Assembly: GCA_021199975.1 (NCBI GenBank)
Contig: JAJQHF010000270.1
Coordinates: 1-13,920, forward strand
DNA length: 13,920 nt
Source: Candidatus Gastranaerophilales bacterium
GTDB lineage: Bacteria; Cyanobacteriota; Vampirovibrionia; Gastranaerophilales; Gastranaerophilaceae
Direction of reading: 5' to 3'
Shown here: positions 1-6,470 of the stretch, piece by piece
Numbering within the stretch: position 1 is the stretch's first letter
Layout of the letters: each line of letters begins with the position of its first letter
Notes under the pieces: model-generated
What the model was told of the DNA's origin: nothing
Database searches by the model: none
Seen by the model: only the letters and a program-made list of their open reading frames with translations
Made by a program: the position numbers and the translations under genes

Positions 1-40
1 ATATAGCAAATAAATAATAAAAAAAATAACAGATTAAAAA

Positions 41-74
41 ACAGAGTGAATTAAATAATTCACTCTGTTTTTTT
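41..74. terminator. Intrinsic terminator after fusA, probably bidirectional
   Basis: A perfect 12-bp inverted repeat (41-52 and 57-68) with a 4-nt AAAT loop sits 18 bp past the fusA stop. It is followed by T7 on the plus strand (68-74). An A-run on its left (36-41) gives a U-tract on the minus strand. Read from fusA it is a classical stem plus U-tract. It could also stop transcription entering from the left. Confidence 0.88.
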
Positions 75-86
75 ATTGTACTTTAA

Positions 87-2171
87 TTAAGCACGTGCGC
101 CTGATTTGGAAATAATTTCTTCTTGAACATTTGCAGGAACTTGTTCATATTTCAAGAATTCCATAGAGAAGGTGCCTCTTCCCTGAGTATTTGAACGTAA
201 GTCTGTTGCATAACCGAACATGTTACCTAAAGGAACGGTAGCTCTGACAATTACATTTCCTGTATTTCCTAAAGGTTCTTGTCCTTCAATACGTCCACGG
301 CGTCTTGAAATGTCGCCGATGATAGTACCTGTGTACTCATCAGGAATTTCAATTTCTACTTTCATCATAGGTTCTAAAATGCAGGGTCTTGCTTTTTTAC
401 AACCGTCTTTAACAGCCATAGAGCCTGCAATTTTGAATGCCATTTCAGAAGAGTCAACTTCGTGATATGAACCGTCATAAAGTTCAACTTTAACGTCAAT
501 CATCGGATATCCTGCTAAAATACCGCCTTCAAGAGCTTCTTCCATACCTTTTCTTGCAGGTTCAATATATTCTTTCGGAATAGCACCGCCGACGATTTTA
601 TTTTCAAATACAAAACCTTCATTTTCACCTGCAGGAGAAATTCTGATTTTAACGTGACCGTATTGACCTTTACCGCCTGACTGTCTGATGAATTTAGAAT
701 CTTGATCGGCATTGCCAAGAATTGTTTCACGATAAGCAACTTGAGGTTTACCTACATTTGCATCAACTTTAAATTCTCTTAAAAGTCTGTCTACAATAAT
801 GTCCAAATGAAGTTCACCCATACCGGAGATGATAGTTTGTCCTGTTTCTGTATCGGATTTAACTCTGAAAGAAGGGTCTTCTTCCGCAAGTTTTTGAAGA
901 GCAATACCCATTTTATCCTGATCAGCTTTTGTTTTAGGTTCAATAGCAACAGAAATAACCGGATCGGGGAATTCCATTTTTTCAAGTATAATAGGCGCAC
1001 TTTCATCACAAAGAGTATCACCTGTTGTAGTTTCTTTTAAGCCTACAGCCGCACAAATGTCACCTGCATATACTTCCGTAATTTCGTTTCTTTGGTCTGC
1101 ATACATTTGAACCAATCTTGAAATACGTTCTTTGTTTCCGTTAGTTGCATTTAAAACATACGAGCCTGAAGAAAGTTTACCCGAATAAACTCTTAAGAAT
1201 GTTAAACGACCAACATAAGGGTCTGTCATAATTTTAAAAGCAAGAGCTGAAAAAGGTTCGGATTCGGAAGAATGTCTTGCGACTTTTTCGCCGTTTTCAA
1301 GTTCGCCTTCAATAGCTTTAACATCTAACGGAGAAGGCATATAATCAACAACAGCATCTAATAATAACTGAACACCTTTGTTTTTGAAAGCTGTACCGCA
1401 AGTAACAGGAACTATATTATTCTCGCAAACAGCTTTTCTTAAAACTTTTTTAAGTTCATCAATCGTAGGTTCTTCACCCTCCATAAATTTCATCATTAAA
1501 TCATCATCAAATTCAGAAATAGCTTCAATCATTTCTGCATGATATTCTTTAGCTTTTTCAAGCATATCAGACGGAATTTCTTCTTCTCTGATATCAGTAC
1601 CGAGGTCATTTGTATAGATTTCCGCCTTCATTCTCATAAGGTCGATTAATCCTGTAAATTTATCTTCTGCACCTATTGGTAATTGAATAGGAACGGCATT
1701 TGCGCCTAATCTTGTTTTAATTTGGTCAACTACACGATAGAAGTTAGCACCGGTTCTGTCCATTTTATTAACAAAAACCATTCTTGGTACTTCATATCTG
1801 TTTGCTTGTCTCCAAACCGTTTCGGATTGTGACTGTACGCCGCCTACTGCGCAAAATACAGCTACAACACCGTCTAATACACGAAGAGAACGTTCAACTT
1901 CAATTGTAAAGTCAACGTGCCCGGGGGTGTCTATAATGTTGAACTGATGATTTTTCCACATTGCAGTTACTGCTGCAGATTGAATTGTAATACCTCTTTC
2001 ACGCTCTTGATCCATAAAGTCGGTAACAGCAGCACCATCATGGACTTCGCCGATTTTATGTGTTTTACCCGTGTAGAAAAGAATACGTTCTGTGGTAGTT
2101 GTTTTACCTGCATCAATATGAGCAGCAATACCAAAGTTTCTTACTCTTTCTAATGGAACTTGTCTTGCCAT
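87..2171 (-). CDS. fusA: Elongation factor G (EF-G)
   Basis: EF-G is the ribosomal GTPase that drives tRNA-mRNA translocation and, with RRF, ribosome recycling in the cytoplasm. At 694 aa the protein has the family's usual length (about 690-705). Visible GTPase motifs are the P-loop AHIDAGKTT (residues 17-25), the switch region RGIT (59-62), G3 DTPGH (81-85) and G4 NKMD (135-138). The domain II-V body is intact, including the domain IV segment beginning RQSGGKGQYGHV. The start is supported by an AAAGG-type ribosome site at 2181-2185 (read on the minus strand). In many bacteria fusA lies in the str operon with rpsL, rpsG and tuf; here it stands alone, with a terminator right after it and divergent genes upstream. 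The sequence looks like a canonical translocase rather than a tetracycline-resistance paralogue. Confidence 0.98.
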   Translation of the reverse strand: MARQVPLERVRNFGIAAHIDAGKTTTTERILFYTGKTHKIGEVHDGAAVTDFMDQERERGITIQSAAVTAMWKNHQFNIIDTPGHVDFTIEVERSLRVLDGVVAVFCAVGGVQSQSETVWRQANRYEVPRMVFVNKMDRTGANFYRVVDQIKTRLGANAVPIQLPIGAEDKFTGLIDLMRMKAEIYTNDLGTDIREEEIPSDMLEKAKEYHAEMIEAISEFDDDLMMKFMEGEEPTIDELKKVLRKAVCENNIVPVTCGTAFKNKGVQLLLDAVVDYMPSPLDVKAIEGELENGEKVARHSSESEPFSALAFKIMTDPYVGRLTFLRVYSGKLSSGSYVLNATNGNKERISRLVQMYADQRNEITEVYAGDICAAVGLKETTTGDTLCDESAPIILEKMEFPDPVISVAIEPKTKADQDKMGIALQKLAEEDPSFRVKSDTETGQTIISGMGELHLDIIVDRLLREFKVDANVGKPQVAYRETILGNADQDSKFIRQSGGKGQYGHVKIRISPAGENEGFVFENKIVGGAIPKEYIEPARKGMEEALEGGILAGYPMIDVKVELYDGSYHEVDSSEMAFKIAGSMAVKDGCKKARPCILEPMMKVEIEIPDEYTGTIIGDISRRRGRIEGQEPLGNTGNVIVRATVPLGNMFGYATDLRSNTQGRGTFSMEFLKYEQVPANVQEEIISKSGARA

Positions 2172-2384
2172 TTTCTTTTTCCTTTATTTATTACTACTAA
2201 ATTATTTAAATAAGCTTACGCTGTTAGTATTAATCTTTACATAAAAACAATTTTTTTTAAAGAACATGTGTGAATATTATTAAAATCACATAGTAATATG
2301 AAGTTTTTTTACACTTTTTTTGAAATCATTAAAGTTTTATTTGTTTCTGCCGATAAGTAAATTATGTGAAATAAGGAGAGTTAT
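2172..2384. promoter_or_regulatory. Divergent promoter region between fusA and the 76-aa gene
   Basis: This 213-bp non-coding stretch separates two divergently transcribed genes and must hold the fusA promoter. It is very AT-rich with several T-runs. I could not find a convincing -35/-10 pair for either direction; the best minus-strand fragments (TTGTTT followed by TACTAA, 15-bp gap) are weak. No operator or RNA structure stands out. Confidence 0.4.
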
Positions 2385-2615
2385 ATGTTTGAATTCGGTA
2401 AACAAGTGTCAGTCAACAAATATAAAAATATTATAGGCGACACAAAAGCAACAATAGAGGCTATTCAAAAATATATTAATAACTACTCCTCCGGCAATAC
2501 GCAAAATTCTGTAAATGAAGAAGAAAAACCGGCGGAATCAATTAATAGAATTTTGGAAAGCACAATTTGCGAAGAAACAAATAATGAAATCCAAAAAATT
2601 ATAAATAATTTGTAA
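2385..2615 (+). CDS. Small hypothetical protein, 76 aa
   Basis: I do not recognise this protein. It is soluble, rich in Asn, Glu, Lys and Ile, has no signal peptide or membrane segment, and is probably helical at both ends with a polar Ser/Asn/Glu linker near residues 34-50. The evidence for a real gene is the strong ribosome site AAGGAG at 2373-2378, 6 nt before the ATG, together with the intergenic position. It precedes asnS on the same strand with a 67-bp gap, but a TATTAT at 2642-2647 suggests asnS may have its own promoter. No function can be assigned. Confidence 0.65.
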   Translation: MFEFGKQVSVNKYKNIIGDTKATIEAIQKYINNYSSGNTQNSVNEEEKPAESINRILESTICEETNNEIQKIINNL

Positions 2616-2682
2616 TTATTTATGTAGAAGTTAAAATGTGCTATTATTAACCTGAAATGTATTTTAACGGGGTTAATAATTT

Positions 2683-3966
2683 ATGAAAAAAATTTGGATT
2701 GGCGATATCAAAAATTATGAAGGACAGAAAATAACACTTCAATGCTGGTTGTATAATAAACGCTCAAGCGGAAAACTGCATTTTTTACAGCTACGTGATG
2801 GAACGGGCGAAATTCAGGCAGTAGTTTTTAAAGGTAATGTGAGCGAAGAAGTATTTGAGCTTGCGGATAAAATTACACAAGAAAGCTCCGTTGAAGTAAC
2901 AGGAACTGTTAAAAAGCATGAACGTTCAAAAATCGGGTTTGAAATTGATGCGGAGGATGTAAAAGTATTATCAGCTTCCTGTGATTATCCGATAACCCCA
3001 AAAGAACACGGTACGCATTTTTTAATGGAACACCGTCATTTGTGGCTGCGTTCATTAAGGCAGAGAGCTATTTTGAATATCCGTCACAGAATTATAAAAT
3101 CAGTGCGTGACTTTTTTGATATGCACGGGTTTACTCTTGTGGATGCGCCTATTTTTACTCCTAATGCCTGTGAAGGAACAACAAATCTTTTTGAAACGGA
3201 TTATTTTGACACAAAAGCATATTTAACCCAATCGGGACAGCTATATATGGAGGCTGCTGCTATGGCTGTCGGAAAAGCTTATTGCTTCGGGCCTACTTTT
3301 AGAGCAGAAAAATCCAAAACAAGACGTCATTTAACCGAATTTTGGATGGTTGAACCCGAAATCGCTTTTGCCGATATATATGATGATATGGATTTGGCGG
3401 AAGAATTTGTAGAATATATTGTTTCGCAGGTTGTAGAACATAATAAAGCCGACCTTGAAACCCTAGAGCGTGATATTACCAAACTTGAAAATATAAAACG
3501 TCCGTTCCCGAGAATTTCTTATGATGAGGCAATTGAAATTCTGCATAAAAAAGGAAATAATACCCCATGGGGTGAAGATTTCGGCGGAGATGAAGAAACT
3601 TTAATATCCGAGGAATTTGATAAACCTGTTATGATTCATCATTACCCGATGGCGGTAAAAGCATTTTATATGAAACAAGATGGCAATAAAGCCGCTTGTG
3701 TTGATGTAATAGCACCGGAAGGCTACGGAGAGATGATAGGCGGCGGTCAAAGAGAAGATGACCTTGAAAAATTAAAAGATAAAATTAAAGAAAACGGATT
3801 GTCGGAAGAAATTTTTGACTGGTATTTAGATTTAAGAAAGTATGGCTCTGTTCCTCATGCCGGTTTTGGATTGGGCATAGAAAGAACGGTAGCCTGGATA
3901 TGCGGACTATCGCATGTAAGAGAAACTATACCGTTCCCGAGATTAATGGACAGAATAAGACCTTAG
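2683..3966 (+). CDS. asnS: Asparaginyl-tRNA synthetase
   Basis: This class IIb aminoacyl-tRNA synthetase charges tRNA-Asn with asparagine using ATP. The 427 aa comprise an N-terminal OB-fold anticodon-binding domain (about 1-100) and a class II catalytic core. Core landmarks are the AsnRS-type stretch around residues 156-196 (TPNACEGTTNLFE, then YLTQSGQLYMEAA), motif 2 FRAEKSKTRRHLTEFWMVEPE starting at 206 (given here as key residues F206, R207, E209, R214, R215, H216, E219), and motif 3 GFGLGIER (394-401). The SQSGQLY-like and TRRHL forms fit AsnRS better than AspRS or a lone AsnA. The ATG is preceded by GGGG at 2670-2673, a weak and somewhat distant ribosome site. Having AsnRS means Asn-tRNA can be made directly rather than only through the GatCAB amidation route. 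Confidence 0.96.
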   Translation: MKKIWIGDIKNYEGQKITLQCWLYNKRSSGKLHFLQLRDGTGEIQAVVFKGNVSEEVFELADKITQESSVEVTGTVKKHERSKIGFEIDAEDVKVLSASCDYPITPKEHGTHFLMEHRHLWLRSLRQRAILNIRHRIIKSVRDFFDMHGFTLVDAPIFTPNACEGTTNLFETDYFDTKAYLTQSGQLYMEAAAMAVGKAYCFGPTFRAEKSKTRRHLTEFWMVEPEIAFADIYDDMDLAEEFVEYIVSQVVEHNKADLETLERDITKLENIKRPFPRISYDEAIEILHKKGNNTPWGEDFGGDEETLISEEFDKPVMIHHYPMAVKAFYMKQDGNKAACVDVIAPEGYGEMIGGGQREDDLEKLKDKIKENGLSEEIFDWYLDLRKYGSVPHAGFGLGIERTVAWICGLSHVRETIPFPRLMDRIRP

Positions 3967-4014
3967 ATATTAACCTGTAAACTTCACTTTGTCTAACGAT
4001 ATAAATCGGTACTC

Positions 4015-4043
4015 TTGAAAAGCACTTGTAATATTGTTATAAT
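4015..4043 (+). promoter_or_regulatory. Strong sigma-70-type promoter of the toxin-gene leader
   Basis: TTGAAA at 4015-4020 and a perfect TATAAT at 4038-4043 are separated by an ideal 17-bp spacer. The -10 box is also extended (TGT before TATAAT, 4035-4037). The predicted start is near 4050. It lies about 50 bp past the asnS stop and about 200 bp before the next start codon, so the transcript begins with a long untranslated stretch. Confidence 0.85.
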
Positions 4044-4049
4044 GAAAGT

Positions 4050-4192
4050 GTGATTTAATATAAGACTAGAGTAGCAAGTAAATTCAGGTGTTATAAATTT
4101 TAACAACTGATAAATGCCAAAAGGTGACTTATATTGTTAAGTCACAGGGGGTAGTGTATTTATTTCAGACTTAATTTTTAAGTCTGTTTTTT
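4050..4192 (+). ncRNA. Structured leader or small RNA of about 140 nt
   Basis: The region between the strong promoter and an intrinsic terminator has no convincing reading frame but contains three inverted repeats. An imperfect stem lies at about 4085-4109 (CAG and TGTTA arms with one mismatch). A perfect 8-bp hairpin is at 4124-4131/4138-4145 with a 6-nt loop, and the terminator stem is at 4166-4174/4178-4186. The core GACTTA occurs in the 5' arm of both the second and the third hairpin, and TAAGTC in both 3' arms. The arms can therefore exchange: 4137-4143 can pair with 4168-4174, which would break the terminator. This fits an attenuator or riboswitch controlling the toxin gene, or alternatively a free-standing small RNA. 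I could not match it to a riboswitch class, 6S RNA, SRP RNA or tmRNA. The boundaries are inferred. Confidence 0.55.
4166..4192 (+). terminator. Intrinsic terminator in the leader, upstream of the toxin gene
   Basis: A 9-bp perfect stem (4166-4174/4178-4186; an 8-bp stem with a 5-nt loop is more realistic) is followed by T6 at 4187-4192. It lies 56 nt before the start codon of the next gene, so it must either be read through or be regulated if the promoter at 4015-4043 serves that gene. Confidence 0.78.
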
Positions 4193-4248
4193 GTTGTTAA
4201 AATACGCTGAAATAAGTCGATTTTGTAGAAAAAGGAAAAGGAGAAAAA

Positions 4249-5073
4249 ATGACTAACAAAGAAAATTGTGCGGGAAGCTATTATGTAAGCGGATACACGA
4301 GAGCGGACGGGAAGGAAGTATCGGGTTATATGAGAACCTGCGGAGCGGCTCATGCTTCAAATAATTCGGATGCAGACAGAGAGAATAAACTGCAAAGAAG
4401 GGCGGAATTGCTGTATCCTAATACACCTGATAAGCGCCCCGACAAAAATAAAAATTACCCAGATGAAATTGCAGGTGTAAAAAGAGGGGAACCTATGTCT
4501 CTTGAACAAGCGGGAGGAAATAATGTAAATCCTGATTTTAACCCAATGATGTATAATTCAAACAATACGAATTGCCAATCCGCTGTAGCCGTATTTGAAG
4601 CAAGAATGAGAGGATATGATGTTGAAACTGCTATTCCAAACAAAATGGAGGATATTGAAATTCAAAATAAATTATCTGTGAATTCCAATTTTGCTTATAT
4701 AGATCCAATAACGGGAAAAACACCTGAATTTACAACATTGAAAGTAAATAATGCGTTAGAATGTGAACAATTGTTAGATGAAAATATAAGACAAGGCGAA
4801 CGATACGCTTTCAGTTTTGTTTGGAAAGACGGTTCTCATTCAAAAGGAAAAGGGCATATAATAGAAGTATGGAAAGATAAGAATAATAAGTTAGAATTTT
4901 ATGACCCGCAATCAGGTGCAAGTTCTAGCAAATATTTATTTCTACGTGTTAAATATAAATTTACGTGGAATGAGTACCCTGATTTTCCAAGAATATTAAG
5001 ACTTGATAATAAAGAGCTTAACTATAAAGTACTAAATGGAATATCAAAACCCGCAAGAAAAAAGAAATATTAA
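4249..5073 (+). CDS. Papain-fold (Tox-PL-like) deamidase-type toxin
   Basis: The 274-aa protein has no signal peptide or membrane segment. Residues about 90-222 match the pattern of papain-fold toxin 1 (Tox-PL, a predicted glutamine deamidase or protease domain of polymorphic toxins and phage proteins). The pattern is Asn-Pro near the start (N94-P95), the nucleophile in NTNCQ (C109), the helix EARMRGYDVETAIPN (117-131), the His strand KGHIIEV (H203) and the Asp/Gln motif YDPQSG (D219, Q221). Cys, His and Asp would form the triad. The N-terminus carries a doubled motif, VSGYTR (13-18) and VSGYMR (24-29), around ADGKE; similar short motifs occur in phage and effector-like proteins. The basic tail ends RKKKY. 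Ribosome site AAGGAG lies at 4237-4242. It has its own strong promoter and leader, and its stop overlaps the convergent paralogue gene by 4 bp. The domain assignment is family knowledge applied by eye; target and activity are unknown. Confidence 0.78.
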   Translation: MTNKENCAGSYYVSGYTRADGKEVSGYMRTCGAAHASNNSDADRENKLQRRAELLYPNTPDKRPDKNKNYPDEIAGVKRGEPMSLEQAGGNNVNPDFNPMMYNSNNTNCQSAVAVFEARMRGYDVETAIPNKMEDIEIQNKLSVNSNFAYIDPITGKTPEFTTLKVNNALECEQLLDENIRQGERYAFSFVWKDGSHSKGKGHIIEVWKDKNNKLEFYDPQSGASSSKYLFLRVKYKFTWNEYPDFPRILRLDNKELNYKVLNGISKPARKKKY

Positions 5074-5309
5074 AACTCATAGTAAACTCTGTCAAGTTTG
5101 CGTCTTTCGAGCCAATTTGCGAAGCGAAGATTATCATCTTTAGCTAAGATAAATTGGCTTTTTCTATGTTTACTACACATAAAAACATCATTACCTTTAA
5201 ATTTTTTATAACTCCAATAATAAATTTTAACCAAAGCAGTACAATTTTTATCTCTTGCATATTGTTTAACATTTTGCGGAATGTCAGGTGCATCAATACG
5301 AGATAAAAC
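5065..5309. repeat. 245-bp near-identical direct repeat, copy 1
   Basis: This block matches 5823-6067 with only three mismatches (5100, 5289 and 5294), at a constant offset of 758 bp. It covers codons 30-108 of the first paralogue plus the last few bases of the toxin gene. Two of the mismatches are synonymous and one changes Asp to Asn, which points to very recent duplication or gene conversion. Confidence 0.95.
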
Positions 5310-5396
5310 GTATATGTAATATAATTCATCAGCAGGGCTGCGCTCAATGGTAGAAATTTGAGCAAATTGTGTTTCAACAGGCGGCGGTAAATCCAT
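5070..5396 (-). CDS. Unrecognised 108-aa protein, paralogue 1 of 3 (candidate partner of the toxin)
   Basis: I do not recognise this family. It begins MDLPPPVET, has an acidic, variable region at 17-35, then APDIPQNVKQ (36-45) and a basic, aromatic C-terminal half with C52, W61, C74, KDDN (86-89) and W95. There is no signal peptide or membrane segment, so it is probably cytosolic. Ribosome site AGGAG (minus strand, 5403-5407) lies 6 nt before the ATG. Residues 36-108 are identical to paralogue 3, while the N-terminal third resembles paralogue 2. The gene runs convergently into the toxin gene and overlaps it by 4 bp. An immunity or antitoxin role is possible from position and copy number but is inference only. 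Immunity genes normally lie downstream on the same strand, which argues against a simple reading. Confidence 0.75.
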   Translation of the reverse strand: MDLPPPVETQFAQISTIERSPADELYYIYVLSRIDAPDIPQNVKQYARDKNCTALVKIYYWSYKKFKGNDVFMCSKHRKSQFILAKDDNLRFANWLERRKLDRVYYEF

Positions 5397-5416
5397 AAAA
5401 AGCTCCTATTAATTGT

Positions 5417-5425
5417 ATTATAACA
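5417..5425 (-). promoter_or_regulatory. Extended -10 promoter of paralogue 1
   Basis: On the minus strand the sequence reads TGTTATAAT, a perfect -10 with a TGn extension, 20 bp upstream of the ATG and about 9 bp upstream of the ribosome site. No good -35 is seen (TAAATT at the right distance), as is usual for extended -10 promoters. Nearly the same sequence precedes paralogues 2 and 3. Confidence 0.65.
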
Positions 5426-5442
5426 TAAAAAGAAATATTAAT

Positions 5443-5787
5443 TTAGTATCCATAAAATATTATTTTATTGAGCTTGTGTCTTTGAAGCCAATTGGAAAAA
5501 CGGATATTATCATCTTTGACCAAAATATATTGATTTTTTTTGTTTTTATTACATGTATAAACGTCAACACCTCTAAAATTAAAACCTCTATATTTTGCAT
5601 TACTCCAGTGATAGTCTTTCATTAATGCAACACAGTTATTATCTTTTGCAAATTGTTTAACATTTTGCGGAATATCGGGTGCATCAATACGGGATAAAAC
5701 GTATATCCAATATAGTTGTTCAGCTGGGCTTTTTTCAGCAGTACTGATTTGAGCTGATTGTGTTTCAACAGGCGGCGGTAAATCCAT
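5443..5787 (-). CDS. Unrecognised 114-aa protein, paralogue 2 of 3
   Basis: This is the middle copy of the triplicated family and the most divergent in its C-terminal half. It shares MDLPPPVET, the SPAEQLYWIYVLSRIDAPDIP segment (key residues P22, L31, R33, D35, P37) and the conserved Cys, Trp and KDDN positions. It also carries a short insertion (FNFR, about residues 69-72) and a different C-terminus ending FYGY. Ribosome site AGGAG (5794-5798 on the minus strand) is 6 nt before the ATG. The stop lies 46 bp from the start of paralogue 1, so co-transcription with it is possible besides its own promoter. Function unknown; same caveats as for paralogue 1. Confidence 0.75.
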   Translation of the reverse strand: MDLPPPVETQSAQISTAEKSPAEQLYWIYVLSRIDAPDIPQNVKQFAKDNNCVALMKDYHWSNAKYRGFNFRGVDVYTCNKNKKNQYILVKDDNIRFSNWLQRHKLNKIIFYGY

Positions 5788-5807
5788 AAAAAGCTCCTAT
5801 TAATTAT

Positions 5808-5816
5808 ATTATAACA
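5808..5816 (-). promoter_or_regulatory. Extended -10 promoter of paralogue 2
   Basis: TGTTATAAT on the minus strand, 20 bp upstream of the ATG. It is part of a roughly 65-bp block (5' UTR plus first codons) that is almost identical to the same region of paralogue 1. Confidence 0.65.
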
Positions 5817-5822
5817 TAAAAA

Positions 5823-6067
5823 AAATATTAAAACTCATAGTAAACTCTGTCAAGTTTACGTCTTTCGAGCCAATTTGCGAAGCGAAGATTATCATCTTTA
5901 GCTAAGATAAATTGGCTTTTTCTATGTTTACTACACATAAAAACATCATTACCTTTAAATTTTTTATAACTCCAATAATAAATTTTAACCAAAGCAGTAC
6001 AATTTTTATCTCTTGCATATTGTTTAACATTTTGCGGAATGTCAGGCGCATTAATACGAGATAAAAC
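5823..6067. repeat. 245-bp near-identical direct repeat, copy 2
   Basis: Partner of 5065-5309 (three differences, at 5858, 6047 and 6052). Identity stops sharply at 6068, inside the coding region, after which paralogue 3 has its own N-terminal segment. A breakpoint inside a gene is the pattern expected of gene conversion or a mosaic duplication. Confidence 0.95.
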
Positions 6068-6154
6068 TAACATTCTAAATGCTTCATCAGGGTCTCCGTA
6101 TTTAACGGTAGAAACTTGAGCGGATGGTGTTTCAACAGGCGGCGGTAAATCCAT
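5828..6154 (-). CDS. Unrecognised 108-aa protein, paralogue 3 of 3
   Basis: This is the first copy in transcription order. It keeps MDLPPPVET at the N-terminus, but residues about 17-31 (KYGDPDEAFRMLVL region) differ from the other two copies, whereas residues 36-108 are identical to paralogue 1. Ribosome site AGGAG lies just upstream of the ATG, as in the other copies. The upstream 5' UTR is longer and different. With paralogues 2 and 1 it forms a tandem array ending against the toxin gene. If the family binds a partner, residues 10-35 are the region where the copies differ in specificity; that is inference. Confidence 0.75.
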   Translation of the reverse strand: MDLPPPVETPSAQVSTVKYGDPDEAFRMLVLSRINAPDIPQNVKQYARDKNCTALVKIYYWSYKKFKGNDVFMCSKHRKSQFILAKDDNLRFANWLERRKLDRVYYEF

Positions 6155-6191
6155 AAAAAACTCCTATTTATTTGAATTGATAAACTATTAA

Positions 6192-6200
6192 ATTATAACA
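6192..6200 (-). promoter_or_regulatory. Extended -10 promoter of paralogue 3
   Basis: TGTTATAAT on the minus strand, about 37 bp upstream of the ATG. The -35 candidates (TGGATG or TTGGAT) are poor. The -10 motif is the same as for the other two copies although the surrounding sequence differs. Confidence 0.6.
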
Positions 6201-6251
6201 TATGATAAATAATACATCCAAATACAGTAATTAAAATTTTTGTTTATATTT

Positions 6252-6464
6252 TTATTCAAAATCAAATAAATCTTTAACTTTTACGTTTAAATTATCAGCA
6301 ATTATTTTTAACTTGGTTACTGTTATATCTGTTCTTGCTGTTTCAACAAGACTTATCATAGAACGTGAAATTCCGTTTATTCCTAAATCATCCTGCTCAA
6401 GATTGCGTTCTTTTCTTAATTTCTTTATATGCTGACCTAATTTTTTGATGTATAAAGTATTCAT
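6252..6464 (-). CDS. XRE/Cro-CI-type regulator, copy 1 (70 aa)
   Basis: The 70-aa protein is a single helix-turn-helix domain of the XRE family. Landmarks are LGQHIKKLRKERN (9-21), the HTH region QDDLGINGISRSMISLVE (24-41) and the C-terminal helix pair TVTKLKIIADNLNV (48-61) closing with KDLF. The length and lack of any other domain are like controller (C) proteins and small phage-type repressors. It is about 70% identical to the neighbouring copy, with the last 22 residues almost unchanged. No ribosome site precedes the ATG; the predicted transcription start falls on or next to the ATG, so the mRNA may be leaderless. The paired operators upstream suggest autoregulation. It could also act on the array downstream. 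Confidence 0.9.
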   Translation of the reverse strand: MNTLYIKKLGQHIKKLRKERNLEQDDLGINGISRSMISLVETARTDITVTKLKIIADNLNVKVKDLFDFE

Positions 6465-6470
6465 ATTTAC

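Noticed and set aside
2269..2290. TGTGA and TCACA half-sites resembling a CRP/FNR operator upstream of the 76-aa gene
   Set aside because: The half-sites are 12 bp apart instead of the 6 bp (CRP) or 4 bp (FNR) required, and the flanks do not extend the symmetry.
4050..4192. Assignment of the leader to a known riboswitch, 6S RNA, SRP RNA or T-box
   Set aside because: None of the conserved cores I know for these (including the T-box sequence, SRP tetraloop region and the c-di-GMP, SAM, TPP, cobalamin and preQ1 cores) could be found, and the length is wrong for 6S RNA and tmRNA.
5413..5625. 70-codon plus-strand frame opposite paralogue 2
   Set aside because: It lies over the promoter of paralogue 1 and the body of paralogue 2, has no ribosome site and is not kept in the sister copies.
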